NCBI GenBank assembly: GCA_040512755.1
Contig: JBEVEP010000360.1
Span: 1-5,719 of the forward strand
Direction: 5' to 3'
Length of the DNA: 5,719 nucleotides
From: JBEVEP01 sp040512755
GTDB taxonomy: Bacteria; Pseudomonadota; Alphaproteobacteria; Rhizobiales; Rhizobiaceae
Within the stretch, counting starts at the first letter, position 1. Every line of letters begins with the position of its first letter. Positions 1 through 5,667 of this stretch are shown one piece after another. The notes beneath the pieces are model-generated. The model was not told where the DNA came from. It saw only the letters and a program-made list of their open reading frames with translations, and did not search any database. The position numbers and the translations under genes are program-made.

Positions 1-65
1 CATCAGTTTTCACGCAGGGTTGTTCAAGGCCGATACGTGGCAGGGCGGTCGCCGTCCGGGTCATG

Positions 66-80
66 ATCACGGTCCGTGAT
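66..80. repeat. Inverted repeat ATCACGG-T-CCGTGAT
   Basis: Two perfect 7-base arms flank a single central base. It overlaps the neighbouring 16-base palindrome by three bases. Short, tightly spaced dyads like this are typical of binding sites for dimeric regulators, and it sits directly upstream of the possible minus-strand start at 64-70. The function is inferred from symmetry only. Confidence 0.4.
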
Positions 81-93
81 GACGCGCGTCATC
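78..93. repeat. 16-base perfect palindrome GATGACGCGCGTCATC
   Basis: The sequence reads identically on both strands over all 16 bases. As RNA it could only form a 6-pair stem with a GCGC loop, and no T-tract follows on either strand, so a DNA operator is more likely than a terminator. It lies between the end of the DUF971 gene and a possible minus-strand gene start. Confidence 0.45.
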
Positions 94-142
94 GAAGCAA
101 TGAAAGCGGATTAGGCTACAAGCCTTACCGTAAGAACGCGGC

Positions 143-496
143 CTATCGATCGCGACTCAGGCCTTTTTCCTCGAGTTCGTCGAGATAGGCCTGCCAGCGC
201 CCTTCTTTTTCATGCCCAAGAGTGTGCAGGTAGTCCCAGGTGAAAATCCCGGTGTCGTGGAAGTCGTCAAACGTGATCCGAACGGCGTAGTTACCCACAG
301 GGTCGATCTTGGTGATCGCGACATTCCGTTTTCCGGGCACTGTCACGCGCTGCTCGGGCGAATGGCCCTGGACTTCCGCCGACGGAGACAACACGCGCAA
401 CATCTCTGCCGGCAGCTCAAACGGCGCGTGCTGAGGAAAGGTCACCGTCAGGAGCTGACGGTCTTTGGATACTCTCAATTCCTTGGGGGCAGTCAT
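143..496 (-). CDS. DUF971 (GBBH-like N-terminal domain) protein
   Basis: A small soluble protein of 117 residues with no signal peptide or membrane segment. Almost the whole length is one DUF971 domain. Recognisable blocks are LPAEMLRVLSPSAEVQGH (residues 28-45), GKRNVAI (55-61), and the signature FDDFHDTGIFTWDYL (76-90) followed by a short helical tail. The same domain occurs at the N-terminus of gamma-butyrobetaine hydroxylase and at the C-terminus of plant HCF101, an Fe-S cluster carrier of the Mrp/ApbC type. The biochemical role of stand-alone members is not established. The ATG at 496 is the only reasonable start, because an in-frame TGA lies three codons upstream. The ribosome binding site (GACGAG) is weak. 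The gene is divergent from moaA, which encodes an enzyme with two Fe4S4 clusters. A helper role in Fe-S or metal handling is therefore possible but is inference. Confidence 0.88.
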   Translation of the reverse strand: MTAPKELRVSKDRQLLTVTFPQHAPFELPAEMLRVLSPSAEVQGHSPEQRVTVPGKRNVAITKIDPVGNYAVRITFDDFHDTGIFTWDYLHTLGHEKEGRWQAYLDELEEKGLSRDR

Positions 497-545
497 CGCT
501 CGTCAATCATCAATAATGGAACTTCCGGTTACGCCGGATTTGACG

Positions 546-584
546 CCGTGAAAAGTCGCAAGTGCGCACGCCATTGCGTCACGG
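546..584 (+). promoter_or_regulatory. Bulged stem-loop in the moaA leader
   Basis: CCGTGA (546-551) pairs with TCACGG (579-584), and CGCAA (557-561) pairs with TTGCG (574-578). The two 3' arms are contiguous, while the 5' arms are separated by AAAGT. The result is an 11-pair stem with a 5-base bulge and a 12-base loop that contains the palindrome GTGCGCAC (562-569). Whether it works as RNA or as a DNA dyad depends on where the moaA transcript starts, which the sequence does not show. Confidence 0.35.
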
Positions 585-601
585 ATCGGCCAAGTGTTAC
601 C

Positions 602-719
602 AAAGGAGGAGGCAACTCGGCTTGAATGGCGTCGCGAGTAAGACAACATGAAAGCAAGGATGGTTCTTAACCGAGGAAGGAAGCGGCACAGCCGATGGGA
701 ATGCGTGAGACCAGCATGA
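602..719 (+). other. Strong SD tract with candidate leader ORFs before moaA
   Basis: AAAGGAGGAGG at 602-612 contains a perfect anti-16S match (AAGGAGG at 603-609), yet lies over 80 bases before moaA. Three tiny frames follow it: TTG at 622 (nine codons, stop 649-651), ATG at 626 (14 codons beginning MASRVRQHE, stop 668-670), and ATG at 648 (23 codons, rich in Arg and Lys, stop 717-719). The last stop forms ATGA with the internal ATG of moaA at 716. The TTG at 622 has the best spacing to the SD. Translation of any of these is unproven; chance is a fair alternative. Confidence 0.22.
675..683 (+). promoter_or_regulatory. Ribosome binding site of moaA
   Basis: The purine run GGAAGGAAG ends 11 bases before the ATG at 695 and supports that start. 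The alternative in-frame ATGs at 701 and 716 have poorer upstream sequence. Confidence 0.5.
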
Positions 720-1705
720 TCGATCCATTCGGGCGCACAATCACCTATCTGCGCGTTTCGGTGACCGATCGCTGTGATTTTCGCTGCACCTACTGCATGG
801 CCGAAGATATGACCTTCCTGCCAAAAAAGGACCTCCTCTCGCTCGAAGAGCTTGACCGCCTTTGCACCGTCTTTATCGAAAAGGGTGTTCGCAAACTCAG
901 GTTGACGGGTGGCGAACCGCTGGTGCGCAAGAATATCATGCATCTGGTGCGCCAACTTTCCCGGCATCTCCATACGGGTGCACTGGAAGAACTGACCCTG
1001 ACCACGAATGGGTCACAGCTCGCGCGGTTTGCCGATGAACTTGCCGACTGCGGAGTGAGGCGCATCAACGTGTCGCTCGATACGCTCGACGCTGACAAAT
1101 TCCATGCGATCACTCGTTGGGGTAACCTGACGAAGGTTCTGCAGGGCATTGATGCCGCGCAGAGGGCCGGCCTGAAGATCAAGCTGAACGCCGTAGCTCT
1201 CAAGGGCTTCAATAACAAGGAACTGCCTGAGATGCTCCGCTGGGCGCACGGCCGCGGCATGGACCTCACAATTATTGAAACTATGCCGATGGGTGAGATC
1301 GACTTCGACCGCACCGATCAGTATCTCCCGCTTTCAATAGTCAGGGCCGGACTGGAACGCGAGTTCACGCTGACCGACATCGCATATAAGACAGGCGGCC
1401 CTGCCCGCTATGCGGATGTCGCTGAAACCGGTGGCAGGCTCGGCTTCATCACGCCGATGACACACAATTTCTGCGAAAGCTGTAACCGCGTTCGCCTGAC
1501 CTGCACCGGCACACTCTATATGTGCCTAGGCCAGGAGGATGCTGCCGATCTTCGTGCGCCCCTTCGTGCCTCGGAGGGTAATGAGCTTTTGTCCCATGCA
1601 ATTGACGAAGCGATCGGTCGCAAGCCGAAAGGCCACGATTTCGTCATCGACCGCCGGACCAGACGTCCCTCGGTGTCCCGGCATATGAGTGTGACGGGCG
1701 GCTGA
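695..1705 (+). CDS. moaA: GTP 3',8-cyclase MoaA
   Basis: A radical SAM enzyme that, with MoaC, converts GTP into cyclic pyranopterin monophosphate, the first step of molybdenum cofactor synthesis in the cytoplasm. The 336 residues are the normal family length. The N-terminal cluster motif C-x3-C-x2-C is C27, C31, C34; the SAM-binding GGEP lies at 72-75. The C-terminal substrate cluster motif C-x2-C-x13-C is C260, C263, C277 within FCESCNRVRLT. The protein ends in the conserved Gly-Gly (335-336), which is needed for activity in this family. All key residues are present, so the enzyme should be active. The start at 695 fits the ribosome binding site; Met8 (716), just before the conserved IDPFGR block, is a possible alternative. 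It heads a same-strand series with a DMT permease, mobA and mobB, and probably shares a transcript with them. Confidence 0.97.
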   Translation: MGMRETSMIDPFGRTITYLRVSVTDRCDFRCTYCMAEDMTFLPKKDLLSLEELDRLCTVFIEKGVRKLRLTGGEPLVRKNIMHLVRQLSRHLHTGALEELTLTTNGSQLARFADELADCGVRRINVSLDTLDADKFHAITRWGNLTKVLQGIDAAQRAGLKIKLNAVALKGFNNKELPEMLRWAHGRGMDLTIIETMPMGEIDFDRTDQYLPLSIVRAGLEREFTLTDIAYKTGGPARYADVAETGGRLGFITPMTHNFCESCNRVRLTCTGTLYMCLGQEDAADLRAPLRASEGNELLSHAIDEAIGRKPKGHDFVIDRRTRRPSVSRHMSVTGG

Positions 1706-1805
1706 TCCGTCCTCATTGTGCGGCCATGCACACTCTACCTCTGCTGGACCAGTCATTTACCATTGCTGATCTGTCTCCGGGTGTTAAATCGCGACGTCAC
1801 CCAAG

Positions 1806-2738
1806 TTGGAAACACGTTTGCACCTCTCTCCGAATCTCCGCGGCTCCCTCTTCATGGCGATCTCGATGGCGGGCTTCACCGCCAACGACGCTATCACCAA
1901 GCTGATGTCCGGCTCGATGAATATGGGCCAAGTGATGCTGGTGCGCGGACTGTTTGCAACCATCCTGATTGCAGTCTTGGCTTGGCACCGGGGAGCATTG
2001 CGAAATCTTTCCAACGCATTTCACCCGCTGATGGCGCTACGGATACTCGGTGAGGTTGGAGGCACCGTCACATTCCTTATCGCGCTACAGCATCTGCCGC
2101 TCGCCAACGTTTCGGCTGTTCTTCAGGCGCTGCCACTCGCGGTCACCATGGGTGCGGCCCTGTTCTTCGACGAACATGTTGGCTGGCGGCGGTGGCTTGC
2201 AATTGTGGCAGGGTTCCTGGGCGTCATGATCATCGTACGACCAGGTTTCGAAGGTTTCAGCGCGTACTCGCTCCTTGTCCTCGCCTGCGTGGTGTGTTGC
2301 GCCATCCGCGACCTCGCCACGAAACGAATTCCGGCGGCCATCCCTTCGCTTCTCGTTTCCACGATGGCTGCCTTCGCGGTGACGGTCTGCGGCGCCTTGC
2401 TGACCGTCCCCATGGGCGGCTGGACACCAATGACAATCAAGGAGACTGGCCTGATTGCGGGTGCGGCGGCGCTGCTTCTCGTCGGGTATCAATTTGTCAT
2501 CATGTCCACCCGCGAAGGGGAACTCTCCTTCATCGCGCCATTTCGCTATTCCGCCCTGCTCTGGGCGATCCTGCTCGGCTATCTCATCTTCGGTGACGTG
2601 CCCGACCAGGCTATGATTGCTGGCGCGCTCGTCGTCATCGTATCCGGTCTCTATATGCTTTATCGCGAGCGCAAGCCGGGGCGGCACAGGCTGGCGGCGG
2701 AATCCACCCGCACCGTCATTGCGCCAGAAGGAATGTAG
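1806..2738 (+). CDS. EamA/DMT superfamily permease, substrate unknown
   Basis: An inner membrane protein of up to 310 residues made of two EamA repeats (about 13-144 and 152-286). Roughly ten hydrophobic segments can be seen, near 13-31, 43-61, 76-96, 99-120, 128-146, 152-170, 180-202, 214-234, 243-262 and 268-287, followed by a basic cytoplasmic tail (RERKPGRHR). The repeats carry the usual DMT landmarks, such as ALQHLPLANVSAVLQALP before helix 4 and the short FFDEHVGWRRW loop. Family members carry metabolites, amino acids or nucleoside-type compounds; nothing here names the substrate. There is no ATG at the N-terminus. The frame opens with TTG at 1806 after a stop at 1785-1787, and TTG at 1818 has a better-placed GGA (1808-1810). 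The first ATG, at 1854, would cut into helix 1. I give the outermost start but favour 1818. The gene begins 100 bases after moaA and ends 15 bases before mobA, so it is probably co-transcribed with both. Confidence 0.9.
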   Translation: METRLHLSPNLRGSLFMAISMAGFTANDAITKLMSGSMNMGQVMLVRGLFATILIAVLAWHRGALRNLSNAFHPLMALRILGEVGGTVTFLIALQHLPLANVSAVLQALPLAVTMGAALFFDEHVGWRRWLAIVAGFLGVMIIVRPGFEGFSAYSLLVLACVVCCAIRDLATKRIPAAIPSLLVSTMAAFAVTVCGALLTVPMGGWTPMTIKETGLIAGAAALLLVGYQFVIMSTREGELSFIAPFRYSALLWAILLGYLIFGDVPDQAMIAGALVVIVSGLYMLYRERKPGRHRLAAESTRTVIAPEGM

Positions 2739-2753
2739 AATCTGGCGGGTTCC

Positions 2754-3380
2754 ATGAACGAGAGGTTTCCGGCGGTCATCCTGGCGGGAGGTCAAGCGAC
2801 CAGAATGGGTGGTGGCGACAAAGCCATGAGGTTGCTCGCCGGAAGGCCAATGCTCGCACATGTCATTGAGACCCTCAAACCGCAGGCCGGTCCGATCGCG
2901 TTGAACGCGAACGGCGATCCGGGCCGTTTCGAAGTGCTCGGGCTGCCGGTCATCGCCGATACGGTGGCCGGCTTTGTAGGGCCATTGGCCGGCGTTCTTG
3001 CCGGTATGGAATGGGTGCGCGCTACTGGCAGCAATGACCGCCTGATCAGTGTTGCAGGCGATACACCCTTCTTTCCTCCTGATCTCACAAGACGGCTGGC
3101 TTCGGCGGCTCGCGGCGACACCATCGCGGTGGCCAGTTCCAGCGGTAGGATGCATCCGGCTTTCGCACTCTGGCCGTTGGCGCTCCGAGATGAATTGATC
3201 AGCTTTCTGTCCGACGGCGTCTCATTTCGGGTGACGGATTTCGTTGAACAGAACAAACATACGATCGTTGAATTTCCGATCGGCACGGCTGGTGGTCGAT
3301 CGATCGACCCGTTCTTCAATGTGAATACGCCTGACGACCTCAAAACGGCAGAGGCAATCTCCAAGGCATGGCGACAATGA
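2754..3380 (+). CDS. mobA: Molybdenum cofactor guanylyltransferase MobA
   Basis: A cytoplasmic nucleotidyltransferase that joins GMP from GTP to Mo-molybdopterin, giving the guanine dinucleotide form used by DMSO reductase-type enzymes such as nitrate reductase and formate dehydrogenase. The 208 residues match the family. Visible motifs are the nucleotide-binding LAGG (10-13) and RMGGGDK (17-23), GPLAGVLAG (76-84), the metal-binding GDTPF (102-106, with Asp103), HP (134-135) and NVNTPDDL (189-196, with Asn189 and Asn191). The conserved Arg17 and Lys23 of the active site are present. The 15 bases between the DMT stop and this ATG contain only a weak GGCGGG ribosome binding site, which suggests translational coupling. 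The 3' end overlaps mobB. RMGGGDK and the mobB neighbour separate it from MocA-type cytidylyltransferases. Confidence 0.95.
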   Translation: MNERFPAVILAGGQATRMGGGDKAMRLLAGRPMLAHVIETLKPQAGPIALNANGDPGRFEVLGLPVIADTVAGFVGPLAGVLAGMEWVRATGSNDRLISVAGDTPFFPPDLTRRLASAARGDTIAVASSSGRMHPAFALWPLALRDELISFLSDGVSFRVTDFVEQNKHTIVEFPIGTAGGRSIDPFFNVNTPDDLKTAEAISKAWRQ

Positions 3381-3883
3381 CAGGACGCGTCTTCGGCATC
3401 ACCGGCTGGAAAAATTCTGGCAAGACAACGCTCACGGAACGGCTGATCGCGGAACTGACCAGCCGAGGCTGGCGCGTTGCTACCGTCAAGCACGCTCATC
3501 ATGATTTCGATATCGACAAGGAAGGTACGGACAGTTTCCGTCACCGCCTTGCAGGCGCGACTGAAGTGGCGATCGTCTCCGATCGGCGCTGGGCGCTCAT
3601 GCACGAACTGCGGGGCGACAACGAGCCTTTGCTCGAAACCATGCTTGCCCGGATGTCGCCTTGCGACATTGTGCTGGTGGAAGGCTATAAGCGTGAGAAC
3701 CACAAGAAGATTGAGGCGCGCCGTGTCGAAGCGAAGGATCGGACGCCTTTATCGGCAAGCGATCCGAACATCGTGGCGATAGCTGCGGACCATCCTGTCG
3801 GCGGGGAAACGGTGCCGGTTTTCGATCTCAACGACATCGCTGCCATTGCCGGGTTCGTTGAGCAGGCGGTCGGGCTGACGTAA
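3377..3883 (+). CDS. mobB: Molybdopterin-guanine dinucleotide accessory GTPase MobB
   Basis: A P-loop GTP-binding protein that associates with MobA and improves guanine dinucleotide cofactor formation, though it is not essential in E. coli. Counting from the upstream ATG at 3368, the Walker A motif is GWKNSGKT (13-20). The family block KHAHHDFDIDKEGTDSFRH lies at 41-59, and the DIVLVEGYKRE motif at 100-110. The length, 168-171 residues, is typical. Two starts are possible. ATG at 3368 has its AAGG only one base upstream, too close to work. ATG at 3377 has that AAGG (3363-3366) ten bases away and forms an ATGA overlap with the mobA stop. I chose 3377 for that reason; the overlap implies coupled translation. 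The stop codon lies inside a palindrome that begins the repeat cluster downstream. Confidence 0.93.
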   Translation: MTGRVFGITGWKNSGKTTLTERLIAELTSRGWRVATVKHAHHDFDIDKEGTDSFRHRLAGATEVAIVSDRRWALMHELRGDNEPLLETMLARMSPCDIVLVEGYKRENHKKIEARRVEAKDRTPLSASDPNIVAIAADHPVGGETVPVFDLNDIAAIAGFVEQAVGLT

Positions 3884-3911
3884 CGTTACGGATGAGCTTC
3901 CGTTACGGAAG
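3879..3911. repeat. GTTACG repeat cluster at the end of mobB
   Basis: Three elements are packed here. CGTAACGTTACG (3879-3890) is a perfect 12-base palindrome that includes the mobB stop codon. CGTTACGGA occurs twice in direct orientation, at 3884-3892 and 3901-3909, 17 bases apart start to start. The second copy lies in an inverted repeat CTTCCG-TTA-CGGAAG (3897-3911). No T-tract follows, so a simple intrinsic terminator is unlikely. The arrangement resembles a multi-site operator for the downstream transport operon, but no regulator can be named. Confidence 0.45.
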
Positions 3912-4069
3912 TAGCTGGTGAAAAAGGGTTTCTTCCCTTTGCAAGTACCGTTTTGAGATTGCTTTTTGATTAAAAACAGTGGGAGTATCCAGCCGGCGGA
4001 GGCTCGGGCGTCGGGCTCTCTCAAGTCGCATAGAAAAATCCGCGGCAGTGGTAACAGAGAGGAACTTGA
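3884..4069 (+). promoter_or_regulatory. Upstream region of the amino acid transport operon
   Basis: This 186-base gap separates the Moco genes from the ABC transporter and should contain the transporter promoter. It holds the GTTACG repeats, then an AT-rich patch (about 3950-3976) notably different from the rest of the window. TTGAGA (3953-3958) and TTGCTT (3959-3964) could each serve as a -35 box, but no -10 box stands out. A good ribosome binding site, AGAGAGGA (4056-4063), lies six bases before the ATG at 4070. Confidence 0.4.
3923..3940 (+). terminator. Weak hairpin AAAGGG-TTTCTT-CCCTTT
   Basis: A 6-pair stem with a 6-base loop lies 40 bases after mobB. No U-run follows on the plus strand, so it is a poor intrinsic terminator. 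On the minus strand CCC is followed by TTTTT, but no minus-strand gene feeds into it. It may still contribute to ending the mobB transcript. Confidence 0.2.
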
Positions 4070-4861
4070 ATGGGAATTCGAATGCGTATGATGTTGGCCG
4101 CTTCGGCTGCCGCACTTGCCCTGTCGTTGGGCGCGGTCCAGGCACAAGAGCTGACATTGAAAATCGGCACTGAAGGAGCCTATCCGCCTTTCAACAATCT
4201 CACGGCGGACGGAAAGCTCGAAGGCTTCGACATCGACATCGCCAAAGCGCTTTGCGAAGAAATGAAGGCCAAGTGTGAATTCGTCACCCAGGACTGGGAT
4301 GGCATTATTCCCGCGCTCCAGGCTGGCAAGTTTGATGCGATCATCGCGTCGATGTCGATCACCGACGAACGCAAGCAGAAGGTCGATTTCACCGACAAGT
4401 ATTACAACACGCCTCCTGCGGTCGCCGTGCCGAAGGATTCGGAAATCAAGGGCGCGAGCAAGGAAGATCTCGCCGGCAAGACGATCGGCGTTCAGGGCTC
4501 AACCACCCACTCGAACTATTCCGAGGCGACCTATACCGACAGTGAGGTCAAACTCTACCCCACCTCCGACGAGTACAAGCTCGACATAGCAAATGGCCGG
4601 CTCGATGCCGTCAATGACGACATCATTGTCCTTCAGGATTGGCTGAAGACCGAACAAGGGGCTTGCTGCAAGATCGCCGGGACGGTTACACCAGTCGCCG
4701 AGATCCATGGGCCAGGTGCGGGAATTGCGATCCGTAAGGGCGAGAACGAACTGCGCGAGAAGTTCAACGCCGCGATCAAGGCCATTCGCGCAAACGGCAA
4801 ATACAAGGAAATTAACGACAAATACTTCGACTTTGACGCGTACGGCGCCGAACCGTCCTGA
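4070..4861 (+). CDS. Polar amino acid ABC transporter substrate-binding protein (Lys/Arg/Orn-opine type)
   Basis: The periplasmic receptor of an ABC importer, 263 residues. A signal peptide with a basic start, a hydrophobic core and a likely cut after VQA (residue 25) leads into a family 3 bacterial solute-binding domain. Compared from memory with the lysine-arginine-ornithine protein LAO, the ligand pocket is kept at a constant offset of 24: Tyr38 (LAO Tyr14), Trp76 (Phe52), Ser94 and Ser96, Arg101 (Arg77, binds the carboxylate) and Asp184 (Asp161, binds the amino group). Cys62 and Cys69 match the LAO disulfide. Glu35 replaces LAO Asp11, and TEGAYPPF and QDWDGIIPAL resemble the octopine/nopaline receptors OccT and NocT. 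A basic amino acid or opine-like ligand is likely, but not settled. An adjacent Cys199-Cys200 pair is also present. The permease gene follows after a stem-loop. Confidence 0.92.
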   Translation: MGIRMRMMLAASAAALALSLGAVQAQELTLKIGTEGAYPPFNNLTADGKLEGFDIDIAKALCEEMKAKCEFVTQDWDGIIPALQAGKFDAIIASMSITDERKQKVDFTDKYYNTPPAVAVPKDSEIKGASKEDLAGKTIGVQGSTTHSNYSEATYTDSEVKLYPTSDEYKLDIANGRLDAVNDDIIVLQDWLKTEQGACCKIAGTVTPVAEIHGPGAGIAIRKGENELREKFNAAIKAIRANGKYKEINDKYFDFDAYGAEPS

Positions 4862-4881
4862 GCGTCGGCTGCTGAGCTCCG

Positions 4882-4914
4882 GCGGATGGCGGCAACTCTG
4901 AGGCCGCCGTCCGC
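4882..4914 (+). terminator. GC-rich stem-loop between binding protein and permease genes
   Basis: GCGGATGGCGGC (4882-4893) pairs with GCCGCCGTCCGC (4903-4914) around a 9-base loop: 12 pairs including one G-U. No T-tract follows, and the permease continues on the same strand. Such structures after binding protein genes usually protect the upstream mRNA or partly stop transcription, so that the receptor is made in excess over the membrane parts. That role is inferred here. Confidence 0.6.
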
Positions 4915-4956
4915 GTAGAGCGAACGCAAAACAATCGCGAAAAATTGGCCTAGCGC

Positions 4957-5667
4957 ATGGACGTCTGGACCCTGATCAGTTTCGGGCCCGAGGGGTGGGG
5001 CGACGATATCGCACGCGGTGTTTTGGTAACATTGTCGCTTGCGCTGGCAACGTTGCCTTTTGGTCTTGTTGCCGGCTTTCTGATTGCTCTCGCCAAACAA
5101 TCCAAAGAACGGCCACTGAGGCTCGCTGCAGACATCTACACAACGATTTTCCGGGGTCTGCCAGAGCTTTTGACGCTCTTCCTCGTGTATTATGGCGCGC
5201 AGATCGGCATCCAACTGGCCGTGCACCTTTTCAATCCTGATGCCAACATCGAAATCAATAGCTTCGCCGCGGGGATGATTGCACTTGGCGTGGTTTTCTC
5301 CTCCTACGCTAGCGAGGTATTTCTGTCGGCATTCCGGGCCGTTCCGAACGGCCAGTATGAAGGCGGGAACGCGGTCGGGCTTTCGAAGACCCAGACCATG
5401 CGTCTGATTATCCTGCCGCAGCTGATCCGCATTGCCTTGCCCGGCCTCTCCAATCTCTGGCTGATCCTGCTGAAAGACACGGCACTAGTGTCAGTTGTTG
5501 GTCTTTCCGACATACTGCGGCAGACAGGAGTTGCGGCTCGCGTCACCAAAGAAGCATTCCTCTTCTTCGGCATTGCCTGCCTGCTTTATCTGCTGCTGGC
5601 CATACTATCCTCCTTCGCCTTCGCGGCCATCGAACGTTGGGCAGGAAAGGCCGAGTTCAACCGATGA
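4957..5667 (+). CDS. Polar amino acid ABC transporter permease (HisQ-like)
   Basis: An integral inner membrane subunit of the importer whose receptor is encoded upstream, 236 residues, the usual size for the HisQ/HisM family. Hydrophobic segments lie near 20-46, 68-92, 103-125, 160-181 and 201-225. TTIFRGLPELLTLF (62-75) is the family block after helix 1. The cytoplasmic EAA loop, which docks the ATPase, is GQYEGGNAVGLS (132-143) followed by ILPQ (152-155). Its EAA core reads EGG here, a mild variation. The ATG at 4957 directly follows an in-frame TAG and has almost no Shine-Dalgarno sequence, so it is probably expressed at a lower level than the receptor. The 3' end overlaps the next start by ATGA. 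The ATPase gene is not in the window. Confidence 0.93.
   Translation: MDVWTLISFGPEGWGDDIARGVLVTLSLALATLPFGLVAGFLIALAKQSKERPLRLAADIYTTIFRGLPELLTLFLVYYGAQIGIQLAVHLFNPDANIEINSFAAGMIALGVVFSSYASEVFLSAFRAVPNGQYEGGNAVGLSKTQTMRLIILPQLIRIALPGLSNLWLILLKDTALVSVVGLSDILRQTGVAARVTKEAFLFFGIACLLYLLLAILSSFAFAAIERWAGKAEFNR

Larger units (their letters stand above)
1..142. other. Intergenic stretch with palindromes, no confident gene
   Basis: No reading frame here can be assigned to a known protein. On the minus strand an ATG at 64-62 (with an in-frame GTG at 70-68) opens a frame that stays open for 21 codons to the window edge. It could be the start of a gene lying downstream of the DUF971 gene on the same strand, but it has no purine-rich ribosome binding site and the peptide is not recognisable. 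A short inverted repeat, AGGCT-ACA-AGCCT (113-125), lies just past the DUF971 stop. It has no T-tract, so it is at best a weak terminator. Two stronger palindromes at 66-93 are listed separately. Confidence 0.4.
497..694. promoter_or_regulatory. Divergent DUF971/moaA control region
   Basis: This 198-base gap must hold the promoters of both divergent genes. On the plus strand TTGACG at 540-545 resembles an alphaproteobacterial -35 box, but no convincing -10 box follows at 16-18 bases. A small hairpin TCCGG-TTACG-CCGGA occupies 524-538. A larger bulged stem (546-584), an exceptionally strong Shine-Dalgarno-like tract (602-612) and tiny ORFs (listed separately) show that the moaA side has a long, structured leader. 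No clear match to the enterobacterial Moco riboswitch could be drawn by eye. Confidence 0.5.

Noticed and set aside
1..70. Possible minus-strand gene start at ATG 64-62 or GTG 70-68
   Set aside because: Only 21 codons are visible, there is no ribosome binding site, and the peptide is not recognisable; too little to call a gene.
212..625. Long plus-strand open frame across the DUF971 gene
   Set aside because: It lies opposite a recognisable DUF971 protein, its translation shows no family features and it ends at the SD tract; a shadow frame.
497..694. Enterobacterial-type Moco riboswitch before moaA
   Set aside because: The visible stem does not reproduce the multi-helix architecture, as far as can be judged without a covariance search.
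1717..1732. Hairpin TGTGC-GGCCAT-GCACA after moaA as a terminator
   Set aside because: The stem is only five pairs with no T-tract, and the DMT gene follows closely on the same strand.
2085..3155. Minus-strand open frame of 356 codons opposite the DMT and mobA genes
   Set aside because: Its composition is rich in His, Arg and Asp with no domain pattern, and both genes on the other strand are clear; typical antisense shadow in GC-rich DNA.
2792..3703. Minus-strand open frame of 303 codons opposite mobA and mobB
   Set aside because: No recognisable motifs, and it covers two well supported Moco genes on the opposite strand.
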